Shown here piece by piece: positions 34,762-42,286 of a stretch of DNA of 64,000 nt. Positions within the stretch are counted from its first letter, which is position 1. Every line of letters starts with the position of its first letter. Origin of the DNA: Prevotella sp. P3-122 (GTDB taxonomy: Bacteria > Bacteroidota > Bacteroidia > Bacteroidales > Bacteroidaceae); assembly GCF_002251365.1 (NCBI RefSeq), contig NZ_NPJH01000079.1:62001-126000 (forward strand), given 5' to 3'. The position numbers and the translations under genes are program-made. The notes beneath the pieces are model-generated. The model did no database searches. It was not told the origin of the DNA and was given only the letters and a program-made list of their open reading frames with translations.

Positions 34762-36057
34762 TCACCTGATATCATTTATCCAAAGGCATATCCTGTCCAG
34801 CACCTCCACAGACATTGTCTCCTCAATCTGCTGATATTCAGTATAATTGCCTGTGGTACAATGCTGGAAGAGATGGTTTAGCCCGTCAAAAGGCAGAATG
34901 GTATGCCTGCAAGCAGAAAGCCCAGCGTGGAGTGCCGAGAGATTAGCCTCGCAGTCCACCTGGGTATCTTTTTTTCCACCCATCGCCAGTACGGGGCAAA
35001 CGATCTTCGGCAATATCGGACGCACGTCGATAGTAAGCAGGTGGCGCATATATGGCGAAGACGTCTGCCGCAACACCTTGGAAAAATGCTCCCGCAGCAT
35101 AGCTGGCACATTCCCCACATCAATATCCTCGACACAAGCTCCGTTGGCCAGTTTGCCAAAGGCATCAGAGAGTGCGTTGCTATAGGCATCGAGGACGGTC
35201 ACAGGCAAGAAAGCCTGTGCCAGGCTGGCACGATGCTGGCTCACCAGCGTCTGCAGTCCTGATACCGCCATGGCAGCCATAGTGACCACATAGTCGGCCT
35301 TACCCTCAGCGGCAATCATCAGTGCAATGGTGCCGCCCTCACTATGCCCTATCACCCCCACCCTGCTGAAGCGGTTGCGCAAATACCTTATTACAGCCTC
35401 CGCATCGTCTTTGAAATCATCAGTAGTGAAACTTGAGAAGTCCAATGCCGCATTGCCATACCCACGGTCATCATATCTCAGCGATGCTATCCCATGGCGT
35501 GCAAGCGCATCAGCCAGTACGGCAAATGGCCGGTGGCCAAATATCTCCTCGTCACGGTTTTGCTGTCCGCTACCCGTTACCATCACCACCACAGGAGTAT
35601 TGCAGTTGCAGTTCGGTGGCAGAGTGAGTGTACCGCTGAGCACAATGTTCCCACTTGCCACTCTCACCTCCTCAGTGGTATATGGGAATGGCGATACAGG
35701 AGTCTGTGGGCGTCTCATTTGCATCATCCCCTTTCTGAGAGTCAGCGGCAACGACAGTCCTCCCTGCAGGAACAGTCCCTTGATAGAATCTCCCTCCATG
35801 AGGCCTTCGAACGTAACGCCAACGGCAGCCACCATCACCCTAAGCTTTCCCTCCTCAGTTATCGTCCTCTCGCCCTTAATACCCTTGACACCCTGTGCAG
35901 GAGAGTCAAGTGTACAGCCGTCCGCACTGAAGTTGAACACCAATGGCAGGCTCATGCCCTGCACATCAAGCTTGCCCGTCCATGCACCCTCCTGAGCAAG
36001 GGCGGTTAGACACACCAGTATAGAAAAAACAGTCGAAAAGAGACGAGATGTAGTCAT
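34762..36057 (-). CDS. Exported alpha/beta-fold hydrolase
   Basis: 431 residues. A signal peptide (about 1-21) is followed by a beta-rich N-terminal domain (about 22-125) like those preceding dienelactone-hydrolase-type esterases. The hydrolase domain shows VVMVTGSGQQNRDEE, DDRGYGNA, the nucleophile elbow GHSEGG, and a late LPFDGLNHLF holding the likely catalytic His. The substrate is unknown; a peptidase-S9-like or acyl esterase role is possible. A TATATTTG promoter element precedes it. Confidence 0.85.
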   Translation of the reverse strand: MTTSRLFSTVFSILVCLTALAQEGAWTGKLDVQGMSLPLVFNFSADGCTLDSPAQGVKGIKGERTITEEGKLRVMVAAVGVTFEGLMEGDSIKGLFLQGGLSLPLTLRKGMMQMRRPQTPVSPFPYTTEEVRVASGNIVLSGTLTLPPNCNCNTPVVVMVTGSGQQNRDEEIFGHRPFAVLADALARHGIASLRYDDRGYGNAALDFSSFTTDDFKDDAEAVIRYLRNRFSRVGVIGHSEGGTIALMIAAEGKADYVVTMAAMAVSGLQTLVSQHRASLAQAFLPVTVLDAYSNALSDAFGKLANGACVEDIDVGNVPAMLREHFSKVLRQTSSPYMRHLLTIDVRPILPKIVCPVLAMGGKKDTQVDCEANLSALHAGLSACRHTILPFDGLNHLFQHCTTGNYTEYQQIEETMSVEVLDRICLWINDIR

Positions 36058-36083
36058 AAATCAGTCTTTATATATGTTTTCTG

Positions 36084-36091
36084 CAAATATA
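36084..36091 (-). promoter_or_regulatory. Promoter -7 element of the exported hydrolase gene
   Basis: TATATTTG on the minus strand, 27 bp before the ATG at 36057. Confidence 0.6.
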
Positions 36092-36114
36092 CGATAAAAA
36101 TACGATATTTTTAG

Positions 36115-36122
36115 TATCTTTG
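36115..36122 (+). promoter_or_regulatory. Promoter -7 element of the queuosine-precursor transporter
   Basis: TATCTTTG, a full TAnnTTTG match, 86 bp before the ATG at 36208. The leader RNA would start near 36130. It would include all or most of the 16-bp palindrome GCTTTTAGCTAAAAGC (36127-36142) and the preQ1 aptamer. Confidence 0.65.
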
Positions 36123-36172
36123 CACCGCTTTTAGCTAAAAGCGCATAAAACGCTAATGACCAACATGGTCGA

Positions 36173-36203
36173 AGAGTGCTTGGTAAACCTCTATAAAAAC
36201 AAG
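36173..36203 (+). promoter_or_regulatory. preQ1-I riboswitch
   Basis: H-type pseudoknot just before the transporter gene. P1 pairs AGAG (36173-36176) with CTCT (36189-36192). The 12-nt loop TGCTTGGTAAAC aligns position by position with the B. subtilis loop UUCUAGCUACAC, including the final C that would pair with preQ1. The A-rich tail ATAAAAACAAG ends in CAAG (36200-36203), which pairs with CTTG (36179-36182) to form P2. The tail ends 4 nt before the ATG at 36208, so ligand binding could hide the start region and lower translation. The gene it precedes fits queuosine control. Confidence 0.85.
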
Positions 36204-36207
36204 AAAA

Positions 36208-36882
36208 ATGGAAAAAAGGAATAATCTTGTGAGCGTGACGTTCATGCTTTTCGGCACGCTCTTCTGCGTCTGCCTGATTACGGCAAACATTCTTGAGACA
36301 AAGCAAATATCACTTGCCGGCATAAGCCTCACCGGAGGACTGCTAGTGTTCCCCGTGTCGTATATCATCAACGACTGCGTGTGCGAGGTCTGGGGATATG
36401 GCAAAGCGCGCATGCTCATATGGACCGGTTTTGCCATGAACTTCTTCTTCGTCCTTACCGGTGCCCTGTGCGATGCCATTCCCGGTGCCCCCTACTGGAC
36501 GAACAACGAAGGTTTCCATGCCATTTTCGGCCTTGCTCCGCGCATTGCCGGAGCCTCTTTCTTAGCCTTCGTCTGCGGCTCCTTCGCCAACGCCTACGTT
36601 ATGAGCAGGATGAAAATCGCAACAAGAGGCAAAGGGTTCTCCCTGCGTGCCATACTGAGCACGGTAGCCGGCGAGAGCATAGACTCTTTGCTGTTCTTTC
36701 CGCTTGCGTTAGGCGGTGTCGTACCAGCGTCAGAGCTTGTGAAGCTCATGCTCTGGCAGGTGTTTCTGAAGACCGCCTACGAGGTAGTGGCTCTTCCTGC
36801 GACAACAAGGATTGTCAGATGGCTGAAGGCTCACGAGGGCATGGACGCCTACGACGATGGCATAGACTACAGATGGTGGTAG
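36208..36882 (+). CDS. Queuosine precursor transporter (YhhQ/VUT family)
   Basis: 224-residue membrane protein with about six segments. It fits the YhhQ family that imports 7-deazaguanine precursors (preQ0/preQ1). Landmarks are LITANILETKQISLAGISLT, FPVSYIINDCVCEVWGYGKA and STVAGESIDSLLFFPLAL. The preQ1 riboswitch in its leader and the nearby convergent queF support the role. No queC, queD or queE gene is visible, so salvage may matter here. Confidence 0.93.
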   Translation: MEKRNNLVSVTFMLFGTLFCVCLITANILETKQISLAGISLTGGLLVFPVSYIINDCVCEVWGYGKARMLIWTGFAMNFFFVLTGALCDAIPGAPYWTNNEGFHAIFGLAPRIAGASFLAFVCGSFANAYVMSRMKIATRGKGFSLRAILSTVAGESIDSLLFFPLALGGVVPASELVKLMLWQVFLKTAYEVVALPATTRIVRWLKAHEGMDAYDDGIDYRWW

Positions 36883-36929
36883 AGCCATGAGACACTCTTC
36901 ACTGCTGCCCGTCTATCACTGCCGTCCGG

Positions 36930-37391
36930 CTATTCATGTCGTGCGAACCGCTCCATGGCGAGCTGCTCGTAGCGGGTGCCTGGACGACCATAGTTGGCAT
37001 AGGGATATATGCTTATTCCTCCGCGCGGGGTGAACAGTCCCGTCACCTCTATATATTTAGGGTCCATGAGCCTTATTAGGTCCTTCATAATGATATTGAC
37101 GCAGTCCTCATGGAAGTCGCCATGGTTACGGAAGCTAAACAGGTATAGCTTCAGGCTCTTGCTCTCCACCATTCTCACATCAGGGATATACGAGATGCGT
37201 ATCTCGGCAAAGTCAGGCTGTCCGGTGATGGGACAGAGCGATGTGAACTCCGGGCAGTTGAATCTCACCCAGTAGTCATTCTCCGGATGCTTGTTTGTAA
37301 ATGTCTCCAGTACGTCCGGCGCATAGTCCATTCGATATTGCGTCTTCGCTCCGAGGGCTTTCAGCCCGTCATCTTTTCTTTTATCGTTCAT
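36930..37391 (-). CDS. queF: NADPH-dependent 7-cyano-7-deazaguanine reductase
   Basis: 153 residues, the short YkvM-type QueF. It reduces preQ0 to preQ1 in queuosine synthesis. [20 protein letters not shown] holds the nucleophilic cysteine that forms a thioimide with preQ0. [20 protein letters not shown] holds the NADPH-binding QueF motif and the conserved His. It is convergent with the precursor transporter. Confidence 0.96.
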   Translation of the reverse strand: MNDKRKDDGLKALGAKTQYRMDYAPDVLETFTNKHPENDYWVRFNCPEFTSLCPITGQPDFAEIRISYIPDVRMVESKSLKLYLFSFRNHGDFHEDCVNIIMKDLIRLMDPKYIEVTGLFTPRGGISIYPYANYGRPGTRYEQLAMERFARHE

Positions 37392-37446
37392 TTGTGTTTT
37401 TTTGAAGTGGTTGGTGATGTAAATAAATAGTTAGTGAGATTACCCT

Positions 37447-37482
37447 TTGACCTCAGACATCAGACCTTAGCCCTTAGACCTC
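37447..37482. repeat. Simple repeat of CCTTAGACCTCAGA-type units
   Basis: Imperfect units GACCTCAGACATCAGACC and TTAGCCCTTAGACCTCA between queF and the downstream lipoprotein gene's 3' end. The same motif recurs at 40966-41005. Confidence 0.5.
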
Positions 37483-37483
37483 A

Positions 37484-38329
37484 TCACTCTCCCGTTGTAG
37501 CCTGCAGTGCCTCCTTGGTCAGTTTCTCAATCATCGCCTGTGCCTTCTTATTAATTGAATTCTCGGGCGACTGTCTGTAGTAGCTTCTTTGCACACCGTC
37601 AGATGCCAGGACGAGCGAGTCGTCGCGCAAGTATACGATATCACAGGTGTCGAGCCTGACGTCCTTAAGTTTCAGCGATCCTTCCTTGTCAATATTTTCC
37701 AGGTCGGGCTTGCCGCTCGTCATCACGAGCTTTCCATTCCAGATATGCCATTCCGTGAAATAGCTTAGCTGTGGATATACCACGGGGCTCTCGTCGGCCA
37801 GTGAGCTTTGCTCCCTTACATATCCCACGCTGGCCGCCGTCCACTGCCGTTTCAGCGAGAAGCCATATTCGCGAGGAATCATGTAGGTTGCCTTCACCGA
37901 GTCGGGCATATTGCGCTCCATGCGCTCCTGCATGCGCTTGCTCATATTCTCGTAGTCTCTCATCTTCGGCATGACGATATAGCACCAGGTGCCCTTCAGC
38001 TCATCAAGGTCTATCGCCATGTCGGCCACCGTAGAGTCTTCGCTATTGATGACCAGTCCCATCCAGTCGCCAACCTTTGGCTTGCCGAGCACTCTCCCCC
38101 TTCGCATGGCATCTATGATGTCATACCTCACAGGGTCGCTGCCGTCGTTTGGCAACAGTACTATCACCGAGTCAGAGCAGCCCTCGCAGGCCAGCCCGTA
38201 CACCGTCAAATCTCCCTTCAGCTTCAGCTCGTCATTGAGATGTCCCTTACTCACCTGTCTGCTGTCACCGCATGACATGAAAGTCACGGCTGCCATGGCC
38301 AGACCAATGATTAATTTCCCTATATACAT
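37484..38329 (-). CDS. Hypothetical lipoprotein
   Basis: 281 residues. The signal sequence ends at a lipobox-like TFMSC (cysteine near residue 20), so outer-membrane or periplasmic anchoring is likely. The rest has two halves: a beta-rich part including LKLKGDLTVYGLACEGCSDS, and a C-terminal part with WHIWNGKLVMTSGK. I do not recognise a family with confidence; a lipocalin-like barrel is possible. It is divergent from the carboxyltransferase gene. Confidence 0.75.
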   Translation of the reverse strand: MYIGKLIIGLAMAAVTFMSCGDSRQVSKGHLNDELKLKGDLTVYGLACEGCSDSVIVLLPNDGSDPVRYDIIDAMRRGRVLGKPKVGDWMGLVINSEDSTVADMAIDLDELKGTWCYIVMPKMRDYENMSKRMQERMERNMPDSVKATYMIPREYGFSLKRQWTAASVGYVREQSSLADESPVVYPQLSYFTEWHIWNGKLVMTSGKPDLENIDKEGSLKLKDVRLDTCDIVYLRDDSLVLASDGVQRSYYRQSPENSINKKAQAMIEKLTKEALQATTGE

Positions 38330-38363
38330 TACTTTTATTTTTAATATTCAGCCATTCGAGCTG

Positions 38364-38371
38364 CAAACTTA
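38364..38371 (-). promoter_or_regulatory. Promoter -7 element of the hypothetical lipoprotein
   Basis: TAAGTTTG on the minus strand, 35 bp before the ATG at 38329. Confidence 0.6.
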
Positions 38372-38579
38372 CGAAAAAAAACACAACCACACAAGTTTGA
38401 GTGTCAGAAAATACAACTTGCCATAACTTCAGCATCCATATGGGCGTAAACATGCTCTGACAAACCACAACGCCACCACTTCTTGCACAAATCCTACTCT
38501 GTGAGCAAGTTTGCGGCAAAACAGATTTAATAAAACGCAAAAAATCATTGGGACAGCTAAATAATTGGATTTATTTGTG

Positions 38580-38587
38580 TAATTTTG
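38580..38587 (+). promoter_or_regulatory. Promoter -7 element of the carboxyltransferase gene
   Basis: TAATTTTG, 22 bp before the ATG at 38609. It overlaps the TTG codon at 38585, where the longer open frame begins, which argues against that start. Confidence 0.65.
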
Positions 38588-38608
38588 CGGTCGAATTTGG
38601 AAAAGATT

Positions 38609-40387
38609 ATGAAAAAGAAAATACAATTCAGTCTCGTCTACAGAGACATGTGGCAGAGCTCTGGTAAGTTCCAGCCACGCAAGGACCAGTTGGAGCGCAT
38701 CGCTCCCGTAATAATAGACATGGGATGTTTTGCCCGCGTAGAGACCAATGGTGGAGCCTTCGAGCAGGTGAACCTGCTTGCCGGCGAGAACCCCAACGAT
38801 GCCGTGAGGGCATTCTGCAAGCCTTTCAACGAGGTTGGCATCAAGACCCACATGCTCGACCGCGGTCTCAATGCCCTGAGAATGTACCCCGTGCCCGATG
38901 ACGTCCGCGCCCTTATGTACAAGGTGAAGAACGCACAGGGAACCAACATCACCCGCATCTTCGACGGTCTCAACGACGTGAGGAACATCATCCCCTCCAT
39001 CAAGTGGGCAAAGGAGGCAGGCATGACTCCGCAGGGCACGCTCTGCATCACAACCTCGCCCGTACACACCCTTGACTACTACGACAACATTGCCGACCAG
39101 CTCATAGAAGCTGGCGCAGAAGAGATCTGCCTCAAGGACATGGCAGGCATCGGACAGCCCGCCCTGCTGGGACAGCTCACCAAACGCATAAAGGAGAAGC
39201 ACCCGGAGATTATCATCGAGTACCACGGCCACTCCGGTCCCGGTCTGTCGATGGCATCCATCCTGGAGGTGTGCAACAATGGTGCCGACATCATCGACAC
39301 CGCCATCGAGCCACTGTCATGGGGCAAGGTTCATCCGGACGTAATCTCCGTCATCAGCATGCTCAAGAACGAGGGCTTCGAGGTACCAGAGATAAATATG
39401 AACGCCTACATGAAGGCACGCGCACTCACCCAGGAGTTCATCGACGAGTGGCTCGGTTACTTCATCAACCCCGGCAACAAGGTCATGTCCTCTCTGCTCC
39501 TCGGCTGCGGACTCCCGGGCGGAATGATGGGAAGTATGATGGCCGACCTTGGAGGCATCATGGGCACCATCAACAACATCCGCCGCAAGCGTGGCGACGA
39601 GGAGCTGTCTACCGACGACATGCTCGTGAAGCTCTTCAACGAGGTTGAGTACGTATGGCCGCGCGTAGGCTATCCTCCATTGGTAACGCCATTCTCACAG
39701 TATGTGAAGAATATAGCCCTTATGAACCTCCTCACCATGGAGCAGGGCAAGGGCCGTTTCGTCATGATGGACGACTCCATGTGGGGAATGATACTCGGCA
39801 AGAGCGGTAAGATACCAGGCACCATCGACCAGGAACTTATAGACCTCGCCGCCAAGCAGGGACGCGAGTTCACCGATGCAGACCCACACACCCTGCTCGA
39901 CAACGCCCTCGACAGCTTCCGCAAGGAAATGGACGAGAACGGATGGGAATACGGTCAGGACGACGAGGAACTCTTTGAGCTGGCCATGCACCCCGAGCAG
40001 TACCGCAACTACAAGAGCGGTCAGGCCAAGAAGAACTTCCTTGCCGACCTTCAGGCAGCCAAGGATGCCAAGCTTGGCACACAGCTCTCACCTGAGAAGC
40101 TCGCAGAGTTCAAGCATGCCAAGGCCGATGCCATTGTCGCTCCCGTCAAGGGACAGATATACTGGGAGTTCCAGGGCGAGGGCGAGTGCGCACCAGCCGT
40201 CGAGCCATACATCGGCAAGACCTACGCCGAGGGCGACAGCTTCTGCTTCATCCAGGCACCATGGGGTGAGTTCGTAGAGGTACAGGCAGCACTGGGCGGC
40301 AAGCTCGTGGAGATAAACGCCAAGCAGGGTTCCAAGGTCAACAAGGGCGACGTCATCGCCTACATAGAGCGCGACAACAAGGAATGA
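38609..40387 (+). CDS. Pyruvate/oxaloacetate carboxyltransferase-like protein with degenerate biotinyl domain
   Basis: 592 residues from ATG at 38609. The TIM-barrel carboxyltransferase domain (about 1-300) shows SLVYRDMWQSSGKF, EICLKDMAGIGQPA for metal binding, and IIEYHGHSGPGL. A conserved carboxylase domain follows (about 300-460). The C-terminal 70 residues have a biotinyl/lipoyl fold pattern ending GKLVEINAKQGSKVNKGDVI. The usual biotin site EAMKM is replaced by QAPWGEFVEV (about 549-558), with no lysine. The enzyme therefore cannot carry biotin in the normal way. It overlaps the next gene by 4 bp. Confidence 0.88.
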   Translation: MKKKIQFSLVYRDMWQSSGKFQPRKDQLERIAPVIIDMGCFARVETNGGAFEQVNLLAGENPNDAVRAFCKPFNEVGIKTHMLDRGLNALRMYPVPDDVRALMYKVKNAQGTNITRIFDGLNDVRNIIPSIKWAKEAGMTPQGTLCITTSPVHTLDYYDNIADQLIEAGAEEICLKDMAGIGQPALLGQLTKRIKEKHPEIIIEYHGHSGPGLSMASILEVCNNGADIIDTAIEPLSWGKVHPDVISVISMLKNEGFEVPEINMNAYMKARALTQEFIDEWLGYFINPGNKVMSSLLLGCGLPGGMMGSMMADLGGIMGTINNIRRKRGDEELSTDDMLVKLFNEVEYVWPRVGYPPLVTPFSQYVKNIALMNLLTMEQGKGRFVMMDDSMWGMILGKSGKIPGTIDQELIDLAAKQGREFTDADPHTLLDNALDSFRKEMDENGWEYGQDDEELFELAMHPEQYRNYKSGQAKKNFLADLQAAKDAKLGTQLSPEKLAEFKHAKADAIVAPVKGQIYWEFQGEGECAPAVEPYIGKTYAEGDSFCFIQAPWGEFVEVQAALGGKLVEINAKQGSKVNKGDVIAYIERDNKE

Positions 40388-40938
40388 ACTACCAGGCTCT
40401 GATAGAGAAATATTATCCCGAGGACGATGCCCTGCGGCAGCTCCTCATCACTCATAGTCAATCTGTAGCGCAATTTGCGCTACAGATTGTTTCGTTACAT
40501 CCCGAGCTCGGCATCGACCGCCAGTTCGTCCTTGAAGCAGCCATGCTCCACGATATAGGCATCCGCCTCTGCGATGCTCCCGGCATCCACTGCCACGGCA
40601 CCGAGCCCTACATCCGCCACGGACGCATAGGAGCCGAGTGGCTGCGCACCGAGGGCTTCCCCCGCCATGCAAGGGTATGCGAGCGGCACACGGGAGCAGG
40701 CATCACATGCAGGCAGATAGTGGAGCGCGACCTCCCCCTGCCCCACGAGGATTTCCTCCCCGAGACCATCGAGGAACAACTCATCTGCTACGCCGACAAA
40801 TTCTTCAGCAAGTCGCATCCAGAGAGGCAAAAGACCGCCGAGCAAGCCATCAAAAGCCTTCGCAAATTCGGTGAAGACGGCGTGACGCGCTTCATGCAGT
40901 GGCAAAGGATGTTCGGAGAGGAGAAGGAGATAAGATAG
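40384..40938 (+). CDS. HD-domain phosphohydrolase
   Basis: 184 residues. HD-domain residues are in THSQSVAQFALQIVSLHPEL and AAMLHDIGIRLCD (the HD pair). Further histidines lie in HCHGTEPYIRHGRIGAEWLR and CERHTGAGI. Such HDIG proteins hydrolyse phosphoesters; the substrate is unknown. It starts inside the previous gene's stop (4-bp overlap), so translation is probably coupled. A perfect 29-nt palindrome lies inside the coding sequence, and the 3' end runs into a simple repeat. Confidence 0.85.
   Translation: MNYQALIEKYYPEDDALRQLLITHSQSVAQFALQIVSLHPELGIDRQFVLEAAMLHDIGIRLCDAPGIHCHGTEPYIRHGRIGAEWLRTEGFPRHARVCERHTGAGITCRQIVERDLPLPHEDFLPETIEEQLICYADKFFSKSHPERQKTAEQAIKSLRKFGEDGVTRFMQWQRMFGEEKEIR
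40460..40488. repeat. Perfect 29-nt palindrome inside the HD gene
   Basis: Arms AATCTGTAGCGCAA and TTGCGCTACAGATT around a single central T. It encodes QSVAQFALQI of the HD protein, so the reading frame is kept. In mRNA it would form a 13-bp hairpin with a 3-nt loop, about 75 nt after the start codon. Confidence 0.9.
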
Positions 40939-41005
40939 ATAAGATAGATAAGATAGAGGAGATAGACCTCAGACCTCAGTCCTTAGACCTTCGACCTCAG
41001 ACCTT
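40929..41005. repeat. Simple repeats ATAAGATAG and GACCTCAGACC types
   Basis: Tandem ATAAGATAG units (40929-40956) that include the HD gene stop, followed by GACCTCAGACCTCAGTCC and TTAGACC units. The latter are shared with 37447-37482. Confidence 0.65.
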
Positions 41006-41039
41006 CTTCTGAAACTAAAATATACTAATATTAACGACT

Positions 41040-42263
41040 ATGGATATAGTAGAAAGATTTATAAACTACACACGGTTCGACACACAGTCGAGCGAAGAAT
41101 CAGACCAGGTGCCCAGCACCGCCAAGCAACTTGTTTTCGCACAATATCTCAGGGACGAGCTGCAGCGCGAGGGCTTCTCAGACGTCGAGATGGATGACAA
41201 GGGCTATATATATGCCACGTTGAAGTCCAACTCTACGAAGAAGCTCCCCACGATAGGCTTCATCTCACACTATGACACCAGTCCCGACTGCAGCGGCAAG
41301 GATGTCAACGCGCATATCGTGAATGCATACCAGGGTGGCGACATAGAGCTCTCTCCCGGCATCGTCACCTCTCCTTCGAAGTTCCCGGAACTCAACGCCC
41401 ATATCGGCGAGGACCTCATCGTCACCGACGGACACACGCTGCTCGGAGCCGACGATAAGGCTGGCATAGCGGAGATTGTCGATGCCATGTGCTACCTGCG
41501 CGACCACAACGAGATAGAGCATGGCGACATACGCATGGGCTTCAACCCCGACGAGGAGATAGGCATGGGAGCCCACCACTTCGATGTGGCAAAGTTCGGA
41601 TGCCAGTGGGCATACACCATTGACGGTGGCGACCTTGGCGACCTGGAGTACGAGAACTTCAATGCCGCTGGGGCAAAGGTTCTCATCAAGGGTGTCAGCG
41701 TGCATACCGGCTACGCCAAGGGCAAGATGCTCAACGCCAGCCGTCTGGCCTGCGAGTTCAACTCCCATATCCCCGACACCGACATCCCGGAGACCACCGA
41801 GGGCTACGAGGGCTTCTACCATCTGCTCTCCATGGAGACACGCACCGAGGAGGCCAAGATGAGCTATATCATACGCGACCACGACCGACGCCGCTTCGAG
41901 GAGCGCAAGCGCTTCTTTACCGACATCGCCACCCGGATGAACGCAAAATACGGCGAGGGTACGGTCAGCGTGACTCTCAATGACCAATACTATAACATGA
42001 AGGAGAAGATAGACGACAACATGCACGTCATCGACATCGTGCTCAAGGCAATGGAGCAGACCGGTGTGAGGCCTAAGGTGGAGCCCATACGCGGCGGCAC
42101 CGACGGCGCGCAGCTAAGCTTCATGGGCCTTCCCTGCCCCAACATCTTCGCTGGGGGCGTCAACTTCCATGGTCCCCACGAATTTGTGAGCGTGCAGGTC
42201 ATGGAGAAGGCCTCCGCCGTCATTGTGAAGATATGCGAGATAACGGGTAAATTCAACGATTAA
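41040..42263 (+). CDS. pepT: Peptidase T (tripeptidase)
   Basis: 407-residue M20B zinc aminopeptidase that removes the N-terminal residue of tripeptides. Landmarks in order are [10 protein letters not shown] (zinc His), [14 protein letters not shown] (bridging Asp), [15 protein letters not shown] (catalytic Glu pair) and [14 protein letters not shown]. The last is [20 protein letters not shown] in the C-terminal lobe. Length matches the E. coli enzyme. Confidence 0.96.
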   Translation: MDIVERFINYTRFDTQSSEESDQVPSTAKQLVFAQYLRDELQREGFSDVEMDDKGYIYATLKSNSTKKLPTIGFISHYDTSPDCSGKDVNAHIVNAYQGGDIELSPGIVTSPSKFPELNAHIGEDLIVTDGHTLLGADDKAGIAEIVDAMCYLRDHNEIEHGDIRMGFNPDEEIGMGAHHFDVAKFGCQWAYTIDGGDLGDLEYENFNAAGAKVLIKGVSVHTGYAKGKMLNASRLACEFNSHIPDTDIPETTEGYEGFYHLLSMETRTEEAKMSYIIRDHDRRRFEERKRFFTDIATRMNAKYGEGTVSVTLNDQYYNMKEKIDDNMHVIDIVLKAMEQTGVRPKVEPIRGGTDGAQLSFMGLPCPNIFAGGVNFHGPHEFVSVQVMEKASAVIVKICEITGKFND

Positions 42264-42286
42264 GCCATCACCGCCACTCCCATACC

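Noticed and set aside
38429..39232. 267-codon open frame antisense to the carboxyltransferase
   Set aside because: Overlaps a strongly conserved enzyme gene and its promoter region; no domain recognised.
41265..42026. 253-codon open frame antisense to pepT
   Set aside because: Wholly opposite a clear peptidase T gene, with Val/Leu/His-rich shadow composition.
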